NCBI RefSeq assembly: GCF_000422865.1 | Contig: NZ_AUGW01000007.1 | Span: 186,001-250,000 of the forward strand | Direction: 5' to 3' | Origin: Oceanospirillum maris DSM 6286 | GTDB lineage: Bacteria > Pseudomonadota > Gammaproteobacteria > Pseudomonadales > Halomonadaceae | Length of the DNA: 64,000 nucleotides | Shown here: positions 29,573 to 39,764 of the stretch, piece by piece | Layout: each line of letters opens with the position of its first letter | How positions within the stretch are numbered: the first letter of the stretch is position 1 | The notes under the pieces: generated by a model | The model's database searches: none | Told to the model about the DNA's origin: nothing | What the model saw: only the letters and a program-made list of their open reading frames with translations | Translations under genes and position numbers: made by a program

Positions 29573-30043
29573 GTGAATCTGAACTTAACACTGATAGGAC
29601 AAGCCATCTCATTTGCGATCTTTGTCTGGTTTTGTATGAAGTATGTATGGCCTCCGGTAACGGAAGCAATGCAAGCTCGCCAGAAGAAGATTGCAGATGG
29701 TTTGGATGCTGCAAGTCGTGCTGCACGTGACCTAGAGTTAGCTCAAGAAAAAGCTACTCAACAGCTACGTGAAGGCAAAGAGCAAGCAGCCCTACTTATA
29801 GAGCAAGCGAACAAGCGAGCTAATCAAATTGTTGATGAAGCGAAAGAAACTGCACGTTCTGAAGGCGCACGTTTAATTACTGCTGCTCAAGCTGAAATTG
29901 AGCAAGAAGTAAGTCGTGCGAAAGAAGAACTTCGTGCCCAAGTGTCAACTTTGGCATTGAAAGGCGCAGAGCAAATTCTTAACGCTTCTATTGACGGAAA
30001 AGCCCACGCTGAGCTTGTAGAGAAACTCGCAGCTGAGCTTTAA
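29573..30043 (+). CDS. atpF: F0F1 ATP synthase subunit b
   Basis: Peripheral-stalk subunit of 156 aa starting at GTG 29573 with AGGGGTGATG just upstream. N-terminal membrane helix [24 protein letters not shown], then a long charged coiled coil (about residues 30-150) with alternating Ala/Glu/Lys/Gln. Confidence 0.97.
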   Translation: MNLNLTLIGQAISFAIFVWFCMKYVWPPVTEAMQARQKKIADGLDAASRAARDLELAQEKATQQLREGKEQAALLIEQANKRANQIVDEAKETARSEGARLITAAQAEIEQEVSRAKEELRAQVSTLALKGAEQILNASIDGKAHAELVEKLAAEL

Positions 30044-30055
30044 GCGAGGTGACCG

Positions 30056-30589
30056 ATGGCTGAATTAAGCACTGTTGCCCGGCCGTATGCAAAAGCTGCA
30101 TTTGAGTATGCTTTTAGCCAGGGCAAATTGGCCGAATGGTCTAAAATGTTGGGTCTTGCAGCAGAAGCTGTGACTGACTCGGCAGTTCAGAATGTTCTGG
30201 GCAATCCGGCAATCACTCAAGATCAGAAAGTAGGCATCCTCATGGATATCTGCCCAGATCTTGATGAAAACGGCAAGAATTTTGTACAGACACTGAGCGA
30301 AGTAGGCCGTTTGCCTCTGTTCCCTCAAATTGCTGAGCAATTTGAGACGCTAAAAGCAGAACAGGAAAAAACGGTTGAGGTAGAAATTACTTCTGCCTAT
30401 GAGCTGACAAGTGAACAGCAGACCAATTTGGCACAAGCTCTGCAAAAGCGTCTGAATCGTGAAATTAAAATCCAGACTCGGGTTGATCAAAGCCTGATCG
30501 GCGGCGTTCTCATACATGCTGGCGATACTGTTATTGACGGTTCAGTACGTGGGAAGCTTGCGAAATTGGCCGAGGCAATGAATTCCTGA
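30056..30589 (+). CDS. atpH: F0F1 ATP synthase subunit delta
   Basis: 177-aa OSCP-type subunit linking the stalk to the top of F1. N-terminal [15 protein letters not shown] and C-terminal [22 protein letters not shown] are the family signatures. It starts 12 bp after atpF. Confidence 0.97.
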   Translation: MAELSTVARPYAKAAFEYAFSQGKLAEWSKMLGLAAEAVTDSAVQNVLGNPAITQDQKVGILMDICPDLDENGKNFVQTLSEVGRLPLFPQIAEQFETLKAEQEKTVEVEITSAYELTSEQQTNLAQALQKRLNREIKIQTRVDQSLIGGVLIHAGDTVIDGSVRGKLAKLAEAMNS

Positions 30590-30605
30590 GTTTGAGGGAC
30601 ATGGC

Positions 30606-32150
30606 ATGCAGCAACTGAATCCATCTGAGATCAGCGAAATTATCAAGAAGCGCATCGAAAAAACCGATGTATCTTCTGAAGCCCGCACTGAGGGCACCAT
30701 TGTAAGTGTATCTGACGGTATTGTTACCATTCATGGTCTTGCTGACGTTATGTACGGGGAAATGATTGAGTTTCCTGGCGGCGTTTTCGGTATGGCGATG
30801 AACCTAGGGCGTGATGCTGTTGGTTCTGTAGTTTTAGGTGATTACCTATCGCTACAAGAAGGTATGACTGCTAAGTGTACTGGCCGTATTCTTGAAGTAC
30901 CGGTAGGACCGGAACTGAAAGGTCGTGTAGTCGATGCACTAGGTAACCCTGTTGATGGCAAAGGTCCAATTGAAGCCAAATTAACAGATGCTGTAGAAAA
31001 AGTTGCGCCTGGTGTTATTGAGCGCCAATCGGTAGATCAGCCAGTACAAACTGGCTATAAAGCGGTTGATGCCATGGTACCGGTAGGTCGTGGTCAACGT
31101 GAGTTGATTATTGGTGACCGCCAAATTGGTAAGACTGCTATCGCAATTGACGCGATCATCAACCAGAAAGACTCAGGTATTACCTGTGTTTATGTGGCGA
31201 TCGGTCAGAAGCAGTCTACGATTGCTAACGTAGTACGTAAGCTGGAAGAGCATGGCGCGATGGAAAATACCATCGTTGTTAATGCGGGTGCCTCTGATCC
31301 TGCAGCAATGCAGTTCTTAGCACCATACGCTGGCTGTACTATGGGTGAATACTTCCGTGACCGCGGTGAAGACGCTCTGATCGTTTATGACGATCTGACT
31401 AAGCAAGCATGGGCCTATCGTCAGATTTCCCTATTGCTACGCCGTCCACCAGGCCGTGAAGCGTACCCAGGTGACGTTTTCTATCTACACTCCCGCTTGC
31501 TGGAGCGTGCATCTCGCGTAAATGCTGAGTATGTTGAAAAATTCACCAATGGTGAAGTGAAAGGTAAGACCGGTTCTTTGACCGCTCTGCCAATCATTGA
31601 AACCCAAGGTGGTGACGTTTCTGCATTCGTACCGACCAACGTAATTTCGATTACTGATGGTCAGATCTTCGTAGAAACCAGCATGTTTAACGCAGGTATT
31701 CGTCCTGCAATGAACGCGGGTATCTCCGTATCTCGTGTAGGTGGCGCAGCGCAGACCAAACTGATCTCTAAACTGGGCGGTGGTATTCGTCTGGCATTGG
31801 CTCAGTATCGTGAGTTGGCAGCTTTCTCTCAGTTTGCTTCTGATCTTGATGAAGCAACCCGTAAGCAACTGGAGCACGGTCAACGTGTAACAGAGCTTAT
31901 GAAGCAGAAGCAGTACTCGCCAATGTCTATCGCTGAGATGGGTGTTGTTTTGTACGCGGCGAACGAAGGCTTCCTGGATGACGTTCCAGTAAATAAAGTT
32001 GGTGACTTTGAGGCAAGCCTGCTGGCTTTCTTCAATAGTGAAAAAGCAGACTTTATGGCTGAAGTTAACCAATCTGGCGCTTACAACGACGAAATCAAAG
32101 CTGGCTTTAAAGCCGGTCTTGAGCAATTCAAAGCGACACAAACCTGGTAA
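30606..32150 (+). CDS. atpA: F0F1 ATP synthase subunit alpha
   Basis: 514 aa, normal length. Non-catalytic nucleotide site with P-loop [15 protein letters not shown] (about 170-184), arginine-finger region [14 protein letters not shown], and N-terminal [16 protein letters not shown] that binds delta. GAGGGAC lies before ATG 30606. Confidence 0.99.
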   Translation: MQQLNPSEISEIIKKRIEKTDVSSEARTEGTIVSVSDGIVTIHGLADVMYGEMIEFPGGVFGMAMNLGRDAVGSVVLGDYLSLQEGMTAKCTGRILEVPVGPELKGRVVDALGNPVDGKGPIEAKLTDAVEKVAPGVIERQSVDQPVQTGYKAVDAMVPVGRGQRELIIGDRQIGKTAIAIDAIINQKDSGITCVYVAIGQKQSTIANVVRKLEEHGAMENTIVVNAGASDPAAMQFLAPYAGCTMGEYFRDRGEDALIVYDDLTKQAWAYRQISLLLRRPPGREAYPGDVFYLHSRLLERASRVNAEYVEKFTNGEVKGKTGSLTALPIIETQGGDVSAFVPTNVISITDGQIFVETSMFNAGIRPAMNAGISVSRVGGAAQTKLISKLGGGIRLALAQYRELAAFSQFASDLDEATRKQLEHGQRVTELMKQKQYSPMSIAEMGVVLYAANEGFLDDVPVNKVGDFEASLLAFFNSEKADFMAEVNQSGAYNDEIKAGFKAGLEQFKATQTW

Positions 32151-32156
32151 GTCGTC

Positions 32157-32180
32157 TGCCCACGGCTTGCGCTGTGGGCA
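32157..32180 (+). other. Hairpin between atpA and atpG
   Basis: TGCCCAC (32157-32163) and GTGGGCA (32174-32180) pair perfectly around a ten-base loop, but no T tract follows. It may stabilise the upstream mRNA end or weakly attenuate; a full terminator is unlikely because atpG needs the same transcript. Confidence 0.5.
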
Positions 32181-32223
32181 ATCATTACTGTGTTACGTTG
32201 TTTTTTGAATAGGGCGAGACGCT

Positions 32224-33081
32224 ATGGCAGTCGGAAAAGAGATTAAAATCCAGATCGCGAGCATCGGAAACACGCGCAAGATTACTAGCGCGATGGAGAT
32301 GGTTGCCGCGAGCAAGATGCGCCGTGCACAAGATCGCATGGCCGCCAGCCAGCCTTATGCCAAACAGATTCGTAAAGTTGTAGGCCATATTGCGAATGCA
32401 ACGCCAGAATATCGCCACCAGTATATGGAAGCGCGTGATGTAAAACGTATTGGTTACATCGTTGTTGCTTCTGATCGTGGTCTTTGTGGTGGTTTGAACG
32501 TGAATATGTTCAAAGCCATGCTAAAGAACATGAAAGAGTGGAAAGAGAAAGGTGTAGAACAAAGATTCTGCGCAATCGGCTCTAAAGCCGTTACTTTCTT
32601 CCGCTCATATGGTGGTCAGGTTCTGGCAACTAAAACCGGGCTCGGTGATGCCCCGGTTGCGAGCGATCTGATTGGTAATGTCAAGGTAGTGCTTGATGCA
32701 TATGATGCAGGTGAACTGGATCGTATTTACGTGGTGTATAACCAGTTCGTAAATACCATGACCCAAACCCCTGTTGTGCAACAGCTACTGCCTTTACAGG
32801 CTGAAGAGGAAACCACCTCTGATCACTGGGATTACTTATACGAACCAGACGCTAAAGAGCTTTTGGATAAGTTACTGGTACGTTATGTGGAATCACAGAC
32901 TTACCAAGCGGTGGTCGAGAATAATGCTTGTGAACAATCCGCGCGTATGTTGGCGATGAAGAACGCCACAGACAACGCAGGTGACCTGATCAAAAGCCTT
33001 CAGTTGGTTTACAACAAGGCCCGTCAGGCTGCGATTACGCAGGAAATTTCCGAGATTGTTGGCGGTGCTGCAGCGGTTTAA
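32224..33081 (+). CDS. atpG: F0F1 ATP synthase subunit gamma
   Basis: Central rotor shaft, 285 aa. N-terminal [31 protein letters not shown] and C-terminal [23 protein letters not shown] are the two coiled-coil helices; [14 protein letters not shown] marks the middle domain. Confidence 0.98.
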   Translation: MAVGKEIKIQIASIGNTRKITSAMEMVAASKMRRAQDRMAASQPYAKQIRKVVGHIANATPEYRHQYMEARDVKRIGYIVVASDRGLCGGLNVNMFKAMLKNMKEWKEKGVEQRFCAIGSKAVTFFRSYGGQVLATKTGLGDAPVASDLIGNVKVVLDAYDAGELDRIYVVYNQFVNTMTQTPVVQQLLPLQAEEETTSDHWDYLYEPDAKELLDKLLVRYVESQTYQAVVENNACEQSARMLAMKNATDNAGDLIKSLQLVYNKARQAAITQEISEIVGGAAAV

Positions 33082-34506
<1,425 letters not shown>

Positions 34507-34541
34507 GTTCGTTTTTTCCCGGAAGTAAGAGAGGCAAAACC

Positions 34542-34967
34542 ATGGCTATGACCGTCCACTGCGATATCGTAAGTGCCGAGGAGTCTATATTCTCCGGCCG
34601 TGTGGATCTGGTTGTTGCCGCCGGTGTGCTGGGTGACCTGGGTATTACCCCAGGCCACGCACCATTACTGTCGGAACTACAACCGGGCCCTGTCCGGGTT
34701 AAGAAGCAGAGTGGTGGAGAAGAAATTTTCTACGTTTCTGGCGGTTTTATCGAGGTTCAACCGAACCTAGTGACCGTACTGGCAGACTCTGCCGTTCGTG
34801 CAAAAGAGATTGATGAAGCTGAGGCGGCATCAGCGAAAGCTGCTGCAGAACGCGCACTGGCAAATCAGGCTTCTGAGTTCGAATACTCTAGAGCTGCGGC
34901 GGAACTTGCCCAAGCTGCTGCGCGCTTGCGCACAGTTCAGCAACTGCGTCGAAAGCTGGGTGCTTAA
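34542..34967 (+). CDS. atpC: F0F1 ATP synthase subunit epsilon
   Basis: Regulatory rotor subunit, 141 aa. Beta-sandwich with [36 protein letters not shown] and [21 protein letters not shown]-terminal helical hairpin rich in Ala/Glu (residues 88-138), the part that inhibits hydrolysis. ATG 34542; a second Met two codons later is possible. Confidence 0.97.
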   Translation: MAMTVHCDIVSAEESIFSGRVDLVVAAGVLGDLGITPGHAPLLSELQPGPVRVKKQSGGEEIFYVSGGFIEVQPNLVTVLADSAVRAKEIDEAEAASAKAAAERALANQASEFEYSRAAAELAQAAARLRTVQQLRRKLGA

Positions 34968-34978
34968 CAGTACCGAAC

Positions 34979-35008
34979 AAAAAGGCGGCCTAGGCCGCCT
35001 TTTTTTTA
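34979..35008 (+). terminator. Terminator of the atp operon
   Basis: AAAGGCGGC-CTAG-GCCGCCTTT with T tract, 11 bp after atpC. The core GGCGGCCTAGGCCGCC is a perfect 16-bp palindrome. Confidence 0.92.
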
Positions 35009-35087
35009 TCTGCAATTTGGCCTACTCTATCGTCTTCATTTTTCCTATCTGATTTTTTGATTCCATCTCTTGCTAAGGATCAACAAT

Positions 35088-36437
35088 ATGGTTACCGATA
35101 TTGTTATTTTGGCTGCGGGCCAAGGCACGCGTATGCGCTCCAACAAACCAAAGGTTTTACACACGATTGCCGGTAAGCCTATGGCTCAACATGTGCTGGA
35201 CCAAGCCAAAATGCTGGATAACAGCCGAGTCCATATTGTTATTGGCCATGGTGGCGATCACGTTAAAGAAGCACTTGCGGGTCAAGATGTTAACTTTATT
35301 GTGCAGCAGGAGCAGTTAGGTACAGGTCATGCTGTTGCCCAGGCGCTGCCTTATTTAACCCAAGGCAGCCAAGTTTTAGTGTTATACGGTGACGTGCCTT
35401 TAACGCCTTCGGCTATTTTTAAGAACTTGTTGGCTCAGGTTGATTCACAGCAAATGGCCTTGTTAACCGTTAACCTTGAAAACCCCAACGGTTATGGCCG
35501 TATTATTCGGGATGGGGCGGGTTTGGTCACCGCAATCGTTGAGCAGAAAGATGCCAATGATGAGCAACTAAAAATTCAAGAGATTAATACCGGCATTATG
35601 GCGTTAACACAGCCACAGCTGGCAGAATGGTTGCCAAAACTATCCAGTGAAAATGCTCAAGGTGAGTATTATTTAACAGATGTTATCACCATGGCATCAA
35701 AATCTGGCGTAGCGGTTAAAACGGCTCAACCTGATTTTGAACAAGAAGTGCAAGGTGTTAATAATCGCCAACAGCAAGCAGAATTGGAACGCTGGTATCA
35801 GCGCCAGCTCGCCGAGCAGTTAATGATTAAAGGGGCTAGTTTAGCTGACCCAGCCCGTATTGATATTCGGGGTTCGCTTACCGTCGGGCGTGATTGTTTT
35901 ATTGATATTAACACCCTGTTTGAAGGTGATGTTGTCTTGGGTGACGGGGTACAGATTGGCCCTAACTGTGTGATCAAAAACTCAACCCTTGGCACCAATA
36001 CGCAGGTCGATGCGAATAGCGTAATTGATGGTGCAAGTATTGCCGAATCTTGCTCTATTGGCCCTTTTGCTCGAATTCGCCCAGCCAGTGAGTTATTGGC
36101 CGGTGCTAAAGTGGGTAACTTTGTTGAAACCAAGAAAAGTGTCATTGGTGTTGGTGCAAAGATTAACCACCTAACGTACATTGGTGATGCCAATATTGGC
36201 GCGAAAGTCAATGTAGGCGCAGGAACCATTACCTGTAACTATGATGGTGTGAATAAGTTTAAAACCGAGGTTGGCGAAGGTGCTTTTATTGGCTCCAACA
36301 GCTCCCTTGTGGCACCCGTTACTATTGGCGCTAATGCGGTTATTGGCGCAGGCTCAACGATCAGTAAAGATGTTGAAGCGGGTGCTTTAGCCGTAGCGAG
36401 AAGCCGTCAGATAATTAAATCTGGCTGGAAGAAATAA
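35088..36437 (+). CDS. glmU: Bifunctional UDP-N-acetylglucosamine pyrophosphorylase / glucosamine-1-phosphate N-acetyltransferase
   Basis: Makes UDP-GlcNAc, precursor of peptidoglycan and lipid A. ATG 35088 with AAGGAT upstream gives 449 aa; a TTG at 35070 is less likely. Uridyltransferase domain: LAAGQGTRMRSNKPKVLH (residues 8-25), QEQLGTGHAVAQAL, YGDVPLT. From about residue 250 a left-handed beta helix with hexapeptide repeats (IGPNCVIKNSTLG), acetyltransferase region NFVETKKSVIG and AGTITCNYDGVNK. Followed by glmS, the preceding step of the same pathway. Confidence 0.98.
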   Translation: MVTDIVILAAGQGTRMRSNKPKVLHTIAGKPMAQHVLDQAKMLDNSRVHIVIGHGGDHVKEALAGQDVNFIVQQEQLGTGHAVAQALPYLTQGSQVLVLYGDVPLTPSAIFKNLLAQVDSQQMALLTVNLENPNGYGRIIRDGAGLVTAIVEQKDANDEQLKIQEINTGIMALTQPQLAEWLPKLSSENAQGEYYLTDVITMASKSGVAVKTAQPDFEQEVQGVNNRQQQAELERWYQRQLAEQLMIKGASLADPARIDIRGSLTVGRDCFIDINTLFEGDVVLGDGVQIGPNCVIKNSTLGTNTQVDANSVIDGASIAESCSIGPFARIRPASELLAGAKVGNFVETKKSVIGVGAKINHLTYIGDANIGAKVNVGAGTITCNYDGVNKFKTEVGEGAFIGSNSSLVAPVTIGANAVIGAGSTISKDVEAGALAVARSRQIIKSGWKK

Positions 36438-36522
36438 ATTTTTAAAAGAGCCCTGTGTCTGCTTTTATTGCAGATTAATCGATATTGATAATAGCTTAAG
36501 GTTTAAAGGAGAGACTCCCTCG

Positions 36523-38346
36523 ATGTGTGGCATTGTTGGTGCGGTAGCGCAAAGGCCTGTATCTGGCATTCTGTTGGAAGGATTGCGTCGTCTAGAGTAT
36601 CGGGGTTATGACTCTGCTGGTCTTGCCGTCTTAGATGGTCAGCAGATTCATCGTCTGCGTCGAGCCGGTAAAGTTGAGAACCTTAGCCAAGCAGAAAAAG
36701 AAACGCCGTTAGGAGGCTTTAACGGTATTGCCCATACTCGTTGGGCGACTCATGGTAAGCCGACAGAGAAAAATGCCCACCCGCATATGTCAGGTGATGA
36801 TCTTGCCATTGTGCATAATGGCATTATTGAGAACTTTGAACCGTTAAAGCAAGAGCTTCAGGCCCAAGGCTATCAGTTCACCTCAGACACCGACACAGAG
36901 GTTATCGCCCATCTGGTTGCCCGTGCTATTCGAGACGGAAAATCACTGCAAGATGCCTTCTTAGCGACGGTTTCCCAACTTGAAGGCGCTTTTGCCTTAG
37001 GTGTTTTGCATAAAGATTACCCGAATCAAATTCTGGCATCCCGCAAAGGCAGTCCGCTGGTGGTTGGCGTTGGTATTGGTGAGAACTTTATCGCCTCAGA
37101 TCAAATGGCCCTGCTACAGGTTACGGATCGCTTTATCTATCTGGAAGAGGGGGATTTTGTTCAGATTACACCTGATACCCTGACCATTTGGGACGCTAGT
37201 CTCAAACAGGTTGAACGGCCGGTAAAAACCTTTGAGCACAATCTTTCTGTGGCGGATAAAGGTGAATTTCGCCACTTTATGATGAAAGAGATCTACGAAC
37301 AGCCGGAAGTTGTTAAAGCAACACTTCAAGGGCGTATCTCCGAGACACACTTGCTTGAACAGGCGTTTGGTAGCGATGCTTGCAAGGTTTTTGATCAAGC
37401 ACAACATATTCAGATTATCGCCTGTGGCACCAGCTTTCATGCAGGGTTAGTTGCAAAATATTGGTTGGAAGATCTCGCCGGTGTTCCTTGCTCGATCGAA
37501 GTCGCCAGCGAGTACCGCTATCGTAAGCATGTGATTCCAGCGAATACCCTGTTTGTGACCATCTCTCAGTCCGGTGAAACCGCAGATACCTTAGCCGCCC
37601 TGCGTGCGGTAAAAGATAAGGTATTGGCTAGTTTGACTGTGTGTAACGTACCGGGTAGCTCCCTCGTACGTGAATCTGATCTTTGCTTAATGACCAATGC
37701 CGGGCCTGAAATTGGCGTCGCCTCCACCAAAGCTTTTACTACTCAGCTCGTCGCATTGCTCATGCTGTCTATCGCCCTAGCGCGCCGCCACGGGCTTACG
37801 GAAGCGAAGGAAACAGAACTGGTACAGGCTCTGCATCAACTACCTGTGCTATTGCTTGCAGCCGTTAAGCTCGACAAAGATATTGCAGTGTTATCACAGG
37901 ACTTTGCCGAGAAAAATCATGCCCTCTTTTTAGGCCGTGGCCCTCTGTATCCTATCGCAATGGAAGGGGCGTTGAAGCTGAAAGAGATCTCTTATATTCA
38001 TGCGGAAGCCTACCCTGCCGGAGAGCTTAAGCACGGCCCACTGGCTTTAGTGGATAAAGAGATGCCGGTGATTGCCATCGCGCCGAATAATGCGCTACTG
38101 GACAAACTGAAAGCGAATTTGCAGGAAGTTAAAGCCCGAGGTGGAGAGCTGTTTGTCTTCGCCGGAGCCGACCATATTAAACCGGAAGAAGGTTTAAAGG
38201 TTAAGCAAATGCCAGACGTACCAGAAATTCTGGAACCCATTGTTTACACCATTCCCTTGCAGCTACTGAGCTACCATGTCGCCGTACTAAAAGGCACCGA
38301 CGTGGACCAGCCAAGAAACCTAGCCAAAAGCGTTACTGTGGAATAG
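36523..38346 (+). CDS. glmS: Glutamine-fructose-6-phosphate aminotransferase (isomerizing)
   Basis: Makes glucosamine-6-phosphate from fructose-6-phosphate and glutamine, the entry to amino-sugar synthesis. 607 aa. Cys at position 2 (MCGIVGAV) is the glutaminase nucleophile; RWATHGKPTEKNAHPH is the glutamine site. Two SIS domains follow (about 280-430 and 455-600) with SGETADTLAALR and AYPAGELKHGPLALV. GGAGAG precedes the ATG. The 85-bp glmU-glmS gap has no terminator, so the pair is probably co-transcribed. Confidence 0.98.
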   Translation: MCGIVGAVAQRPVSGILLEGLRRLEYRGYDSAGLAVLDGQQIHRLRRAGKVENLSQAEKETPLGGFNGIAHTRWATHGKPTEKNAHPHMSGDDLAIVHNGIIENFEPLKQELQAQGYQFTSDTDTEVIAHLVARAIRDGKSLQDAFLATVSQLEGAFALGVLHKDYPNQILASRKGSPLVVGVGIGENFIASDQMALLQVTDRFIYLEEGDFVQITPDTLTIWDASLKQVERPVKTFEHNLSVADKGEFRHFMMKEIYEQPEVVKATLQGRISETHLLEQAFGSDACKVFDQAQHIQIIACGTSFHAGLVAKYWLEDLAGVPCSIEVASEYRYRKHVIPANTLFVTISQSGETADTLAALRAVKDKVLASLTVCNVPGSSLVRESDLCLMTNAGPEIGVASTKAFTTQLVALLMLSIALARRHGLTEAKETELVQALHQLPVLLLAAVKLDKDIAVLSQDFAEKNHALFLGRGPLYPIAMEGALKLKEISYIHAEAYPAGELKHGPLALVDKEMPVIAIAPNNALLDKLKANLQEVKARGGELFVFAGADHIKPEEGLKVKQMPDVPEILEPIVYTIPLQLLSYHVAVLKGTDVDQPRNLAKSVTVE

Positions 38347-38376
38347 CCCTTGGGGTATTTGTGTAAAAAAACCATG

Positions 38377-38404
38377 ACCGGCGCGTGTAATCGTGCCGGT
38401 TTTT
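38377..38404 (+). terminator. Terminator after glmS
   Basis: ACCGGC and GCCGGT pair (extended by CG/CG inside) and are followed by TTTT. It stands between glmS and the convergent small gene. Confidence 0.7.
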
Positions 38405-38432
38405 GGTTATTTGTAGTAGAAAATTAAAGCAG

Positions 38433-38654
38433 CTAGTGATTTACATCGTCGTCACCGCAATAATCATCAAGCTCTTCTACAAGGCGTTTTTTCTCGAAAT
38501 GTTTTTCGATGCCTCGGCGAGCTTCAAGTTGTTTTAGCGCTTCACTTTTTTTGCGCTGTTCGTGTTCTTCTACTTCGATGGACATAAAAATATCGAAGAT
38601 TTCGTCTTTCACCTGATCAACTTTTACATGATCAATGTGAGGGTTGTGTCTCAT
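38433..38654 (-). CDS. Small PA3496-like protein
   Basis: From the ATG at 38654, with GGGAGG nine bases upstream, it encodes 73 aa: RHNPHIDHVKVDQVKDEIFD then charged helix and LEARRGIEKHFEKKRLVEELDDY. The ARRxIE...(E/K)xRL..L pattern is that of the short PA3496-type proteins of Pseudomonas and relatives, whose role is not well known. A longer frame back to 38765 has no ribosome binding site. The Asp-rich tail (GDDDVNH) is typical of the group. Function not assigned. Confidence 0.65.
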   Translation of the reverse strand: MRHNPHIDHVKVDQVKDEIFDIFMSIEVEEHEQRKKSEALKQLEARRGIEKHFEKKRLVEELDDYCGDDDVNH

Positions 38655-38863
38655 ATCAGCATCCTCCCTCAGGCTTACCTTGAGGCTTGGTTGAGAATCA
38701 AGTGACAACCTACATCGTGTTCGGATTACTATCCTAATATAGCGCGTATGAAATTCCTGTGACAAGTTTGAGATTATGTTGGCTGAATAAAAAATGACGT
38801 TTTGTGGTACTTATAGGTAAAATGGCGAAATGACTAAGAGCTTAATTAACCAGTGGTAAACCG

Positions 38864-39715
38864 GTGAAAGAAAACATCCTAGAAAAGATTCATCATTCGA
38901 AAACTCAATTTCGTCGCTCGGAGCAAAAGGTTGCAGATTATGTGCTAAGCCATGCGACGGATGTGATTCATATGCGCATTGTTGATCTTGCTACAGAAGC
39001 TAATGTCAGTGAGCCTACGGTTGTTCGCTTTTGTCGTGCACTGGGCTGTGATGGCTTCCAGGACTTTAAGCTACGCCTAGCTCAGGTTTTGGCAAAAGAA
39101 ACACGCTTTGCCCAATTTTCTATGAATGAAGATGACTCTGTTAGCGACTTTACTAACAGTATTTTTGATACGACGGCCAGTGCTCTGTTAGGAGTAAAAA
39201 ACCGAATTGATACAGAAAAAGTTCAAGAAGCAATTACCGCCTTGAGCAGTTCTGATCGAGTTGAGTTTTTCGGTTTTGGGGCTTCTGGTGCTGTAGCCAC
39301 CGATGCCCAACATAAGTTTTTCCGACTGCAGATGTCGACTGCGGCGTATTCTGACCCTCATATGCAGAATATGTCAGCGGTTACGCTTTCTAGTACTGAT
39401 GTGGTGGTGGCGATCTCTCAAACAGGGCGTACTAAGGCTTTATTACAAAGTATTCAGCTAGTGCGAGAAGCAGGCGCCAATGTGATCGCTTTATGCCCAA
39501 ATGGTTCACCGTTGGCGGATTTGGCTACTATACCTTTGTATATTGATGTGCCTGAAGATACAGAAATTTATACGCCGATGACCTCCCGCATTGCTCATTT
39601 AGTGATGATTGATGTGCTTGCGGTTGGCGTTGCCAAGATGCGCGGGCCAAAATTGGCGGAGCATCTTAAGGCGGTAAAGCGAAGTCTCCATTCTTTGCGA
39701 TTAACAGATAACTAA
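38864..39715 (+). CDS. hexR: HexR-type RpiR/MurR-family transcriptional regulator
   Basis: 283 aa from GTG 38864. N-terminal RpiR helix-turn-helix (residues 1-77) with FRRSEQKVADYVLSHATDV and VSEPTVVRFCRALGCDGFQDFKLRLAQ; C-terminal SIS sugar-phosphate domain (about 120-260) with FGFGASGAVATDAQHKFFRL and ISQTGRTKALLQ. This matches HexR, the repressor of zwf/edd/gap that responds to KDPG. Unlike many genomes, no zwf or edd lies next to it here, so it acts in trans. The ribosome binding site is weak. Confidence 0.85.
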   Translation: MKENILEKIHHSKTQFRRSEQKVADYVLSHATDVIHMRIVDLATEANVSEPTVVRFCRALGCDGFQDFKLRLAQVLAKETRFAQFSMNEDDSVSDFTNSIFDTTASALLGVKNRIDTEKVQEAITALSSSDRVEFFGFGASGAVATDAQHKFFRLQMSTAAYSDPHMQNMSAVTLSSTDVVVAISQTGRTKALLQSIQLVREAGANVIALCPNGSPLADLATIPLYIDVPEDTEIYTPMTSRIAHLVMIDVLAVGVAKMRGPKLAEHLKAVKRSLHSLRLTDN

Positions 39716-39738
39716 GCCGTTAATAGGCTATAAGCAGC

Positions 39739-39761
39739 AGCGGAGCATACGCTCCGCTTTT
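39739..39761 (+). terminator. Terminator after hexR
   Basis: AGCGGAGC and GCTCCGCT form an eight-bp stem around ATAC, followed by TTT(T). The convergent GGDEF-EAL gene ends 4 bp further. Confidence 0.8.
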
Positions 39762-39764
39762 GTG

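Noticed and set aside
31485-32141. 218-codon open frame on the minus strand within atpA
   Set aside because: Mirror frame of a highly conserved gene, no ribosome binding site or recognisable protein; the same applies to other long antisense frames in deaD, atpD and recG.
32157-32180. Terminator inside the atp operon
   Set aside because: The hairpin has no T tract and atpG-atpD-atpC lack another clear promoter, so termination here is not supported.
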